A stretch of DNA of 37,120 nucleotides from a virus. The stretch is taken from IMG/VR virus record IMGVR_UViG_3300044996_000123, positions 1-37,120 of that record. One strand, 5' to 3'. The notes below the pieces were generated by a model that did no database searches, was not told the DNA's origin, and saw only the letters and a program-made list of their open reading frames with translations. The position numbers and the translations under genes are program-made. Position 1 is the stretch's first letter; every line of letters starts with the position of its first letter. Shown in pieces: positions 20,020 to 27,028 of this stretch.

Positions 20020-20912
20020 TTTTGAGTAAAACACCTTATACATCTGATGAGATTCAAATACAAGGGATTATGGATCTCCTGGACATGTACCTGCGCTGCG
20101 TAGAGGTGTCCGGAAGGTCGCCGGCAACAATAGATTTCTATACAAAAAAGCTGTTGCCCTGGGCGTGCTGGCTGGAAGATCGTCAGATATACAGTATGAA
20201 CCAGATCAATGCGGAAGTAGTCCGGAACTATCTGGCCTACCTGCAACTCACCCACAATCCCGGGGGGGTTCATGGTGCTTATCGTTCGATACGCTCTTTC
20301 CTCCGGTGGTACGAGTTAGAAACGGACGCCAGGACGGGAATACATAAGGTCAAACTCTGCTCTCCGAAACCGGAGCGGCTGGAACCAGTTCCGCCGGAAG
20401 ATATTATCAGGATGCTGGAAGTCTGCGGCGTGAAAGAAAAAGCTATATTGCTGTTCCTCTACGATACCGGTATCCGCGCGCGAGAATGGTCTGTACTGAC
20501 GCGAAAACAATACAACATGATCACAGGGGAGATCGTCCTGACTGATACGAAGAACGGGGAACCTCGTAAAGTATGGCTGGGTGCGAAGGCACGCCGTGCG
20601 ATGCGAGCCTACCTGCTCCACAGGAACGACAACTGCCAATCATTATTTAGTAATCGCTATGGTGAGCCTTATAAAAATGGCAGCATACAGCACATTCTAG
20701 CTGCTATCTGCAAGAGGGCTGGAACGCACATCTGGTATCCCCACGCATTCCGGCGATCCTACGCATTAAACTGCCTTCGCTCCGGGGTGGATATTTTCAC
20801 GCTTCAATTGTTAATGGGCCATAAAGACCTGCAAGTCCTCCGTAGATATCTGAAACAGACGGAAGATGATCTGCGCCTATCCGTTCGATTTAGCCCCGGG
20901 GATCACTTATAG
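20010..20912 (+). CDS. int: tyrosine integrase
   Basis: 300 residues counted from ATG 20010; a TTG at 20022 behind GGGGG is an equally possible start. Catalyses site-specific integration and excision. The SAM-like core-binding domain spans about 20-105. The catalytic residues are all visible: TGIR (R156), TKNGEPRKV (K181), HAFRR (H245, R248), GHKDL (H271) and the nucleophile in RRYLKQ (Y280). The attP core lies 48 bases upstream. There is no long N-terminal arm-binding domain, so if the flanking repeats are used, binding may be through the first 20 residues. Confidence 0.92.
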   Translation: MGVILSKTPYTSDEIQIQGIMDLLDMYLRCVEVSGRSPATIDFYTKKLLPWACWLEDRQIYSMNQINAEVVRNYLAYLQLTHNPGGVHGAYRSIRSFLRWYELETDARTGIHKVKLCSPKPERLEPVPPEDIIRMLEVCGVKEKAILLFLYDTGIRAREWSVLTRKQYNMITGEIVLTDTKNGEPRKVWLGAKARRAMRAYLLHRNDNCQSLFSNRYGEPYKNGSIQHILAAICKRAGTHIWYPHAFRRSYALNCLRSGVDIFTLQLLMGHKDLQVLRRYLKQTEDDLRLSVRFSPGDHL

Positions 20913-20913
20913 G

Positions 20914-20930
20914 TGTGTTACGGTAACACA
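20914..20930. repeat. palindrome TGTGTTACGGTAACACA, copy 2
   Basis: Perfect 8-bp arms around a central G, three bases before the ATG of the next gene and just after the integrase stop. Its first 16 bases recur at 10367-10382. The position suits an operator or translational hairpin for the 20933 gene. Confidence 0.6.
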
Positions 20931-20932
20931 GT

Positions 20933-21547
20933 ATGAATACCGATATCATTCATTGGCCGTATAATATAAACATGGACGAAACAAAAAAGGAAATTGAACC
21001 GCTAGAGAATGACGGCGTTATAGAGGTTGGAACTCATGGGCATCCGGTTATACGCGACATCCGCCTGGCGGCCACCGGAGAGATACATCGAGTCACTTGC
21101 GAAGAACCAGATCATCAGAGGGTTTTGGCCAGTGGGGCAATTCTGGATACGGTTACGGGGGCATTTTTGAAGGGTCCCCCGCGCGGTGGAGCCTATGCGA
21201 TCACAAAAGAAAACCAGGGGGAGAAAAAAGGCGACTTCTTCCAGCAGCGGGCGCAAGAGATCGTGCGCGGCGCGATGGCTAAACACACCAAGCATGTTAA
21301 TTGGGAGGGCGGCGCGGACTCGATTGCCGGCAGGATCATCCAGATCGCCCTGGATGGCGGAAACCGGGACAGTATCGAGGCCGCAAAATTTATTTTCGGC
21401 GCGGCTGGCCTGTTGCGGGACAGACGATACAAAGACCAGCCGGACGGAGTACAGGTATCCATATCTGCGGACGTTGCCAAAGAAATGCTCGCGATGCTGC
21501 GTGATCGGCGGGAGATCATAGACGGGCAGATTATAGACGAGGATTAG
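20933..21547 (+). CDS. probable terminase small subunit
   Basis: 204 residues from ATG 20933; ATG 20972 (MDETKKEIEPLEN) is an alternative, preceded by TATAATATAAAC. No good ribosome binding site lies before either. The C-terminal half is helical: GADSIAGRIIQIALDGGNRD ... AAKFIFGAAGLLRDRRYKDQ ... VAKEMLAMLRDRREI, a type of sequence seen in small terminases that recognise phage DNA before packaging. The large subunit lies 2 kb downstream beyond the island. The assignment rests on position and overall appearance, with no diagnostic motif. A different DNA-binding role is possible. Confidence 0.45.
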   Translation: MNTDIIHWPYNINMDETKKEIEPLENDGVIEVGTHGHPVIRDIRLAATGEIHRVTCEEPDHQRVLASGAILDTVTGAFLKGPPRGGAYAITKENQGEKKGDFFQQRAQEIVRGAMAKHTKHVNWEGGADSIAGRIIQIALDGGNRDSIEAAKFIFGAAGLLRDRRYKDQPDGVQVSISADVAKEMLAMLRDRREIIDGQIIDED

Positions 21548-21561
21548 GTTAACATCCTATT
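21547..21561 (+). repeat. direct repeat GGTTAAYATCCTATT, left copy
   Basis: GGTTAACATCCTATT here and GGTTAATATCCTATT at 21775-21789 differ by one base and lie 228 bases apart in the same orientation, bracketing the HTH gene. They could be operator sites for that protein or scars of an insertion. Confidence 0.65.
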
Positions 21562-21772
21562 TGGGCCTTTGCGTTGACCGGTGCTCCAGGTAGTAGATCA
21601 TCCCGGCTAATGGGATGACCCAGTCCCGGCCAAATTTACGGGCCCCGGGTATCCGGCCATGTTGGGCCGCGCCCACAATCCCTGTGTATGTTATCCTGAC
21701 CCCGGCGTCTAGGGCATACTGGACGGCTTCGGTCGTGGTCATGATCTCCATAGTATCATCGCTAGTGTTCAT
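21557..21772 (-). CDS. small HTH protein (excisionase- or Aca-like)
   Basis: 71 residues. The core TTTEAVQYALDAGVRITYTG followed by VGAAQHGRIPGARKFGRDWV is the MerR-type/HTH_17 pattern in which a helix-turn-helix is followed by a wing that ends in W-V/x-I-P. Phage excisionases look like this. It is convergent with the 20933 gene and is the last gene of a leftward set with the acidic protein and the 74-residue protein. That gives two readings: Xis for the nearby integrase, or an Aca-type repressor at the end of an anti-CRISPR operon. Both ends carry the GGTTAAYATCCTATT repeat. Confidence 0.7.
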   Translation of the reverse strand: MNTSDDTMEIMTTTEAVQYALDAGVRITYTGIVGAAQHGRIPGARKFGRDWVIPLAGMIYYLEHRSTQRPK

Positions 21773-21774
21773 AT

Positions 21775-21789
21775 GGTTAATATCCTATT
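21775..21789 (+). repeat. direct repeat GGTTAAYATCCTATT, right copy
   Basis: GGTTAATATCCTATT, one base different from 21547-21561. It ends one base before the solitary CRISPR repeat, so it takes the place a CRISPR leader end would have. Confidence 0.65.
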
Positions 21790-21790
21790 G

Positions 21791-21823
21791 GTCGCTCCCC
21801 GTATGGGGGGCGTGGATTGAAAC
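21791..21823 (+). CRISPR. solitary type I-C-like CRISPR repeat
   Basis: 33 bases that begin GTCGCTCCCC and end GTGGATTGAAAC, the form of type I-C repeats. CGCTCCCC (21793-21800) pairs with GGGGGGCG (21805-21812) through one T-G wobble around a GTAT loop, which is the stem Cas5d would recognise. The 3' handle is intact. No second copy exists anywhere in the window and no cas gene is present, so it is not an array. It may be an RNA anti-CRISPR (a solitary repeat unit that occupies Cas proteins) or a relic. A GC-rich hairpin follows at 21844-21868. No convincing promoter was found upstream. Confidence 0.75.
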
Positions 21824-21843
21824 CTTCTTATTACATATGGGGC

Positions 21844-21868
21844 TGCCGCGGTCAATCACCCCGCGGCA
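21844..21868. terminator. GC-rich hairpin after the solitary repeat
   Basis: TGCCGCGG (21844-21851) and CCGCGGCA (21861-21868) form a perfect 8-bp stem with a nine-base loop, 20 bases after the CRISPR-like repeat. No T-run follows on either strand, so termination would be imperfect. It could cap or stabilise a short repeat-containing RNA. It also lies just past the stop of the leftward acidic gene. Confidence 0.45.
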
Positions 21869-21890
21869 TGTAGAAAAACTACTGGATGAT

Positions 21891-22448
21891 CTACTCGGCC
21901 CGGGCCAGGTCTCTGGCGGCCAGGATGGCGTCCTGGATCGATCCAGCGATCACGGCATGCTCTGACTCGGCGTAGTCGGCGTACTCGGCGGCCATAGACG
22001 ATATCTGATCATCGGTGAGAGCGGCTAGCTCGGCGTCGTTGGGGAGCGCCTGATCGATCCACTCCGAGGCATGCCAGAGCGTCCAGTCGGACGACGGCAG
22101 CTGCCCGAGCTCATCTACCAGCTGATCCCAGGCGGCGCGCGCGTCGTCGTCCAGGTTACCCGCCAGGTGACGGCCGTCATAGTCGATGGACGATCCAGCT
22201 ATGATACGGTCGACCAGCTCCGCAGCCCCCTGCATATACGCGACAGCGGCGGTCTGATCCGGGCGGGTGATGGTGGCTGCTAGCTCATGCTGATGCCAGC
22301 GTGTCCTGGTGATCGCGTTGGCATCGTCCTCTTGGACGATGCCATACTGACCGTTCGACAGAACAACGTAGACGACGGTTTGGGTTGCCTGGTTGGTAAA
22401 ATACGGATCCGGCTCCGGGCGGGTGTTGACGACGATTAATTCTGACAT
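21891..22448 (-). CDS. acidic, lysine-free protein of unknown function
   Basis: 185 residues with about 32 Asp/Glu, some 10 Arg and no Lys at all, so the net charge is near -20. The N-terminal third is beta-like (QTVVYVVLSNGQYGIVQEDD), the rest helical and strongly acidic (NLDDDARAAWDQLVDELGQL). GAGGAG precedes ATG 22448, and a TATAAT-type promoter lies before that. DNA mimicry is a common basis for anti-restriction and some anti-CRISPR proteins, and this charge pattern would fit, but no family is recognised. It is in the island beside the solitary CRISPR repeat. Confidence 0.7.
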   Translation of the reverse strand: MSELIVVNTRPEPDPYFTNQATQTVVYVVLSNGQYGIVQEDDANAITRTRWHQHELAATITRPDQTAAVAYMQGAAELVDRIIAGSSIDYDGRHLAGNLDDDARAAWDQLVDELGQLPSSDWTLWHASEWIDQALPNDAELAALTDDQISSMAAEYADYAESEHAVIAGSIQDAILAARDLARAE

Positions 22449-22472
22449 AATAATCTCCTCTGAACTAGATAG

Positions 22473-22492
22473 ATTATACCCTGCGATAGGGT
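22473..22492 (-). promoter_or_regulatory. promoter and operator of the acidic gene
   Basis: Exact TATAAT on the minus strand (complement of 22473-22478), 19 bases or so before the ribosome binding site. ACCCT-GCGAT-AGGGT (22478-22492) is a dyad lying in the spacer, so a repressor there would block the promoter. The -35 is weak. Confidence 0.5.
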
Positions 22493-22562
22493 TAGCAGCA
22501 CACCTGCTATACCCGCCGCCGGTAGCGGGCCGGCTGTCATCCTCTGGGCGGGTGGTTAATAC

Positions 22563-22787
22563 TTATTTGTACGTTCCAGCCTTGATGAAATACCCCTCGC
22601 CGCCCTTACGCACGGCCGTATTGACCACCGCCTTCATCGCTGTCAGCGTCCCGCTATATGGTAGTTGGTCGGGATACTTATTATCGAAGAACAACATCCA
22701 GGAGCCGGTTAGGGGGTTCTGAACAATCTGCACTCCGCCATAGTCCACGCTATTACACACCATGCCAAAATAATTAATCTTGTTCAT
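22563..22787 (-). CDS. small unknown protein, anti-CRISPR candidate by context
   Basis: 74 residues from ATG 22787, with AAAGG nine bases upstream; ATG 22793 is too close to it. The protein is compact and probably alpha/beta: MNKINYFGMVCNSVDYGGVQ, NPLTGSWMLFFDNKYPDQ, TAMKAVVNTAVRKGGEGYFI. No homologue recognised. It is the first gene of the three-gene leftward cassette in the island. Small size, own upstream control region and an HTH gene at the cassette end are how anti-CRISPR genes are usually found, but nothing in the sequence proves it. Confidence 0.6.
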   Translation of the reverse strand: MNKINYFGMVCNSVDYGGVQIVQNPLTGSWMLFFDNKYPDQLPYSGTLTAMKAVVNTAVRKGGEGYFIKAGTYK

Positions 22788-22826
22788 TTTCATGATCCTT
22801 TCTGTGATATACACATAGTGTAGCAT

Positions 22827-23292
22827 GATACACTGGCGTTACCAGTGATTAATGTCATATATATGATGTGACATTTGTCATGTCTGGTGTGAGAGACTGC
22901 AAGCCCCCTCGCATATACTCCCGGGGGGTATGTTGCGTCTGGTATGCGATCCTGGCCGGTATCATGCGTATGCTTGCGATAATTGACATTATCGAAAGCA
23001 AGCCCCCCACCTGTACGGGTATGCACGATGGCATGGCTATATGTACGGGTATGGGTGACGATACCCCAGATCGAGCCGGATCAGGCGTGTTTCTTCAGCG
23101 TCAGCAAGCGGATGGTCGGTAGGGTGGGGGCTCGTTGGTTGATCCTATTGGCAGACCGTTGGCTTACAGTGCGCGCATTTCTCACCCAATAATTTCCTCC
23201 AAGTTACCGATATTCAGGTAAGTTACGTTCTAGTAATATCTCCCCACCTCTTTCGCGTAAAACGCAGCTACTTATCTCTGTATCATGTATGT
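22827..23292. other. structured non-coding tract of the island
   Basis: About 466 bases without a convincing gene. It holds CACTGG-CGTTA-CCAGTG (22831-22847), TCATATATATGA (22855-22866), TGACA-TT-TGTCA (22869-22880), a long hairpin built from GCTTGCGATAAT, TGAC and ATTATCG then GCAAGC (22972-23003), and a 12-base direct repeat TGTACGGGTATG at 23012-23023 and 23042-23053, 30 bases apart. GCAAGCCCCC occurs twice. The left palindromes are placed to control the leftward cassette. The right part may be a structured RNA or an iteron-like site. Confidence 0.5.
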
Positions 23293-23481
23293 ATGAGCCT
23301 AGACAAAGGTATTCTTCATGGCAAGGAACATCGGAAACCCTATTGGAGGTCTGGTAAATACGATCTTACCTGTCGTCCGCATGGTAGCTGTCCGTGGTGT
23401 TACTGTAACCGAATGCACGGGGCAAGATTAGCTGATTTAGAGTGGTTGGAGATCAAAAGATGCTGGCATAAAAAACAGTAG
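23293..23481 (+). CDS. small zinc-knuckle protein before the terminase
   Basis: 62 residues. The centre LTCRPHGSCPWCYCNRMHGA has C, H, C-P-W-C and later H residues for one zinc ion, and the end is basic. Small proteins with HGSCPxC are common in phages near packaging or replication genes, to my knowledge uncharacterised. No clear ribosome binding site lies before ATG 23293. It ends 24 bases before the terminase GTG. Confidence 0.6.
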   Translation: MSLDKGILHGKEHRKPYWRSGKYDLTCRPHGSCPWCYCNRMHGARLADLEWLEIKRCWHKKQ

Positions 23482-23505
23482 GTTGTATAACCCTATACTG
23501 TAATT

Positions 23506-25059
23506 GTGGATGAAATCAAGAATTATATAGAGTCGCTCACGCCGGAGCAGATCAAGGCTACGGAAGAGTTACTCTTATCTGTTGTTGCCAGAGAGAATGA
23601 TAATGTTGAGGGTTTTTCCGCTTTCTTTGAGGTTATTACTGGCAGAAGGCTAACGAAGTTTGCTATTGATTGGATTGAGCAGTTGTATGAAGCCAGGGAA
23701 CAGGGGAAGTATTTTGCTATTGAGGCTTTTCGTGGCAGTGCCAAGACAACGGTATTGACCAGTTTTCTTTGTTTTCGGATTGGGCATGAGCCAGATAAAA
23801 CTTATTTGACTGTTCAGGTGGGTGATGATATTGCACAGGACAATTCCGAGAAAGTAGCGGATATTATAGCCAATAATCCGGGGTGGAAGTCGTGTTTTCC
23901 GAATGTTGTTCCAGATATGGAGAAGGGCTGGGGGGCTGGTGGGTATGAAGTAAAGAGGGATGATATTCCGTATGGTCAATGGAGAAGGCTGAACTCGGAC
24001 AGGAAAGACCCGACGTTCATTGGATTGGGGTATAAAAGCCGGGCAATTATTGGTAAGCGCGTTACCGGGATGTTGTTGATTGATGACATTCTGGATGAGA
24101 ACAATACGGCCAGCGATAAGGAGATGGAGACTGTCAGGAAGATTATGACAGGTACTCTATTTCCTACTATCGTAAAAGGCGCGTGGATGTGCTGTGTCTT
24201 TACGCCGTGGAAAGAAAATGATCCGGTCATGGGAATGACGGAGTTGGATGAATTTATTCGCGTAAAGACGCCGATTGTGATTGAGTGTGAGGATGGTTTT
24301 GATTTAGATGGGGTGAAGTATAAGAGCATTTGGCCGTCCAGATTTCCGGAGAGCGAGATTAGGATCAGGCGGGCGATGAGTGCGAAGATCGAATTTGCCA
24401 GGATGTATCTATTGGATTTGAGTAAGGCGGATAGTCAGGTGTTCCGGTTCTATGATTTTCCGGCAGCGCAGATCAACGGTGCGTGGCCGGTTGTCGGCGG
24501 GGTGGACTATGCGTCCTCTATGAAGAATGTTGGCGGCGGAGCCAAATTAGATACGGATTATTTCGCTCTGGCGTATGTGTGCAAATTGCCGATGGGTGGA
24601 GCGGTAGTGATGGACGGAGTGCTGGAGAGAACCACCATGCTTCCCGCATTGGGTTATGTGGAGAAGGCGCAGGGAACATTTCCGGGGTGGCAGCATTGTG
24701 TGGTCGAGGGAGATGGTAAAGGCGAGGAATTTATACAGGCTTTGATGATGAAGCCTGGATTGAAGATCACTCCGATGAAAACCGGCGGCAAAGGGAAGAT
24801 GGAAAGGCTGGAGCGGCAAATGGGCCCGTGGCTTGAAAGCATGCGCGTAAGGATTTCGGATGCCGATACTCCGTTCCTGAACGAACTGCGGAAAGAATTG
24901 CGGGAGTACCCTAACAATAGACATGATGATGCAATGGATGCAGTCTATTGGGCTTTGCGCGGTATGCCGGATGTGCTGGCTATGCCTTACAACAACGATG
25001 AATTACCGTCTTTTGAGAAGAAGAAGACGTTGAACCCGTTCTTGGCTTTGGGAGGCTAA
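23506..25059 (+). CDS. terL: terminase large subunit
   Basis: 517 residues from a GTG at 23506. Packages DNA into the prohead using ATP and cuts the concatemer. ATPase: FRGSAKTT (Walker A, R76-T82) and GMLLIDDIL (Walker B, D193-D194), followed by a coupling-type FTPWKEND. Nuclease, RNase H fold: GGVDYASS (D334), VVEGDGKGEE (E401) and HDDAMDAVYWAL (D475, D478). All expected acidic residues are present. The stop abuts the portal ATG (TAAATG). It is unusual that about 2 kb of accessory DNA separates it from the probable small subunit. Confidence 0.93.
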   Translation: MDEIKNYIESLTPEQIKATEELLLSVVARENDNVEGFSAFFEVITGRRLTKFAIDWIEQLYEAREQGKYFAIEAFRGSAKTTVLTSFLCFRIGHEPDKTYLTVQVGDDIAQDNSEKVADIIANNPGWKSCFPNVVPDMEKGWGAGGYEVKRDDIPYGQWRRLNSDRKDPTFIGLGYKSRAIIGKRVTGMLLIDDILDENNTASDKEMETVRKIMTGTLFPTIVKGAWMCCVFTPWKENDPVMGMTELDEFIRVKTPIVIECEDGFDLDGVKYKSIWPSRFPESEIRIRRAMSAKIEFARMYLLDLSKADSQVFRFYDFPAAQINGAWPVVGGVDYASSMKNVGGGAKLDTDYFALAYVCKLPMGGAVVMDGVLERTTMLPALGYVEKAQGTFPGWQHCVVEGDGKGEEFIQALMMKPGLKITPMKTGGKGKMERLERQMGPWLESMRVRISDADTPFLNELRKELREYPNNRHDDAMDAVYWALRGMPDVLAMPYNNDELPSFEKKKTLNPFLALGG

Positions 25060-26832
25060 ATGGATTTTTCATACTATACACAATTGGCAACAGAAATGAT
25101 CGGGAATGATGGCAAAAGAAATGACTTGTTCTCGAAAATGGATGACATGTACCATGTAAAGTGGGAATTACCACCCGCTTTGAAGTCATATAAGTGGATC
25201 AGAACGGTAAAAAATAGTGATCCCAGAGATGCGGTTCAGACTGCAATTCAGATATTTTCCGGGTTGGATCCAAGAATTAAGATCGTGCCACTCGCTGATG
25301 ATGACGCGAACAAGGATCAGGCGGAAACCTGGGAACGGTATCTCGGTATATGCCTGAAAGAGGCTTCATTGAGACGCAGAACTTCTGTGATTCGTGATCT
25401 GATGCGCTCGGCTATTCTATATGATATGGTGGCCGCCCAGGTAACCTATTTGCCGTGGCAGGAAAAGATTGCTAAACGACCGGGTGAAGAAAAACGCTGG
25501 AAAAACGCACGGGATGAGTACGGAGATTGGATTGTCACCGTCAGACACCCCAAAGATGTGCATGTCAATTACTCTGATATTGTCCCGGAACAGATTCTGT
25601 ATGTCAGCAAATGGAAAGTGGCGGACGTGATCAATTTCTACGGTAAATCCGCAAAGGAATTGACTTCCAGGGTGAATGAGGGAAACCCGTCAAACCTGAA
25701 CGATGATATTTATATTTATGAGTATTGTGATATTGACCGAAAAGTTGTGTGGGCTTCCGGGGATGGGTATGGCGGCGGGGCTACCTATAGAATTTTAGAC
25801 GAAGATCACGGATTGCCTTTCATGCCGTGGGCTTGTCGCGTGGGCGGCACTACTTTGGATACTGACCCACAGTATCAAGTTAGTCCTTTATTGGCACCCA
25901 TCTATCATTCTGGTGATTGGGAGACCGTGAATATCGCGCAAAGTTTGTTGATCTCTGACATGATCGCCAGGGCCGCTGCCCCCAGACATATCTTTCAAGG
26001 GCCGGGCGGCGAAGTGGTTGAGTTTGACTATATGACACCCGGTGGCAGGGTGGATTTGCCAACCGGTGTGGACTATAAGTCTATCCCAGTAGAGCCGGTT
26101 GACCCAAATATTCCGACCGCTTTGAACTTATTGACGCAATCCATGTCAAAAAGCACCCTACCCAGAATGATGACAGAGGGCAATACACCAGTGAACGTGA
26201 ACTTTGCCACTTATAACATGTCCATTCAAACTGGTGTTGCAAAAATCAGGCAATATCGGGAACTTGCCGAACAGGTCACTGCGGATATTTGCAAATTGTT
26301 CTTCAAGTGGATCAGACATAACAATAGTGCGGTGTTCTATAACGACCGTTCTGCGGATGCATTTGGAAAACAAATGATACTTGATCCTAATGCTTTGCCA
26401 GAAAGGCTGAATTTGAGCGTTGAGCTATCGCCGGACGTGGCAACCGATAGACAGCAAAAGATTAATGCTGCTATGATGGCCCTGCAATTAGGCTTCCCCA
26501 AAGAATATGCACTGGAAGAAATCGGGGTTACAGATCCAGCAAGGGCTATGCGCATTTCTGATAAGGAGAAGGTGCGCGAGGCGATGCTGCAGAATGAACT
26601 TGCGCTGATGCAACAGAAGGGCCAAATGGCTTTGCAATTACAACAGTCACAAATACAGCAGCAGGCGCAGGTAAACCAGATGGCAAATAACGCGCCATTA
26701 CCGCAGAACCCGGCTAACGGGATTGGTTTTGATCCGAACCAGGGCGGTATCCCGGCGCAGATGATGAACCCGGAAATGACCAGGGAAATGCAGACTGGCA
26801 TGACGCAGGGAGGGCAGGATGTCGGATTCTAG
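25060..26832 (+). CDS. portal protein
   Basis: 590 residues. Forms the dodecameric ring at the packaging vertex. Position after the large terminase, length, and a central alpha/beta body (SVIRDLMRSAILYDMVAAQV ... DWIVTVRHPKDVHVNYSDIV ... RYRELAEQVTAD-like crown helices) support the call. The last 80 residues are Gln, Met and Asn-rich (ALMQQKGQMALQLQQSQIQQ), as in many portals whose tail faces the capsid interior. It overlaps the next small ORF by 14 bases. No catalytic motif is expected. Confidence 0.8.
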   Translation: MDFSYYTQLATEMIGNDGKRNDLFSKMDDMYHVKWELPPALKSYKWIRTVKNSDPRDAVQTAIQIFSGLDPRIKIVPLADDDANKDQAETWERYLGICLKEASLRRRTSVIRDLMRSAILYDMVAAQVTYLPWQEKIAKRPGEEKRWKNARDEYGDWIVTVRHPKDVHVNYSDIVPEQILYVSKWKVADVINFYGKSAKELTSRVNEGNPSNLNDDIYIYEYCDIDRKVVWASGDGYGGGATYRILDEDHGLPFMPWACRVGGTTLDTDPQYQVSPLLAPIYHSGDWETVNIAQSLLISDMIARAAAPRHIFQGPGGEVVEFDYMTPGGRVDLPTGVDYKSIPVEPVDPNIPTALNLLTQSMSKSTLPRMMTEGNTPVNVNFATYNMSIQTGVAKIRQYRELAEQVTADICKLFFKWIRHNNSAVFYNDRSADAFGKQMILDPNALPERLNLSVELSPDVATDRQQKINAAMMALQLGFPKEYALEEIGVTDPARAMRISDKEKVREAMLQNELALMQQKGQMALQLQQSQIQQQAQVNQMANNAPLPQNPANGIGFDPNQGGIPAQMMNPEMTREMQTGMTQGGQDVGF

Positions 26833-27028
26833 GAAGCAGATGTTGATTGATATTCTAGAAGCGCGACTTTATGTACAGGAACTTTTAGGCGAGGTGAATG
26901 ATGCCGGACAGACAAGTAATGACCGGGGATACCTGGGAAACCATAGCGAAGAAATACGGGGTGACGGTGGCACAACTGAAGGCGTCGAACCCTGGCGTTT
27001 CCATACTGTCGCCGGGTCTGGTAATTAG
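26819..27028 (+). CDS. small ORF overlapping portal and LysM genes
   Basis: ATG 26819 has a good GGGAGGGC site inside the portal's end. The first 28 residues (MSDSRKQMLIDILEARLYVQ, then ELLGEVND) look like a real amphipathic helix. From 26898 on the LysM gene is read in another frame, and the last 43 residues here look random. It may be a short leader gene, or the true N-terminus of the LysM protein joined by a frameshift. Confidence 0.35.
   Translation: MSDSRKQMLIDILEARLYVQELLGEVNDAGQTSNDRGYLGNHSEEIRGDGGTTEGVEPWRFHTVAGSGN

Noticed and set aside
21791-21890. A CRISPR array at the solitary repeat
   Set aside because: No second repeat within spacer distance or elsewhere in the window, and no cas genes.
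22868-23122. 84-codon + strand ORF in the island's non-coding tract
   Set aside because: GTG start without a binding site, built across palindromes and the 30-base-spaced repeat, Cys- and Met-rich random composition.
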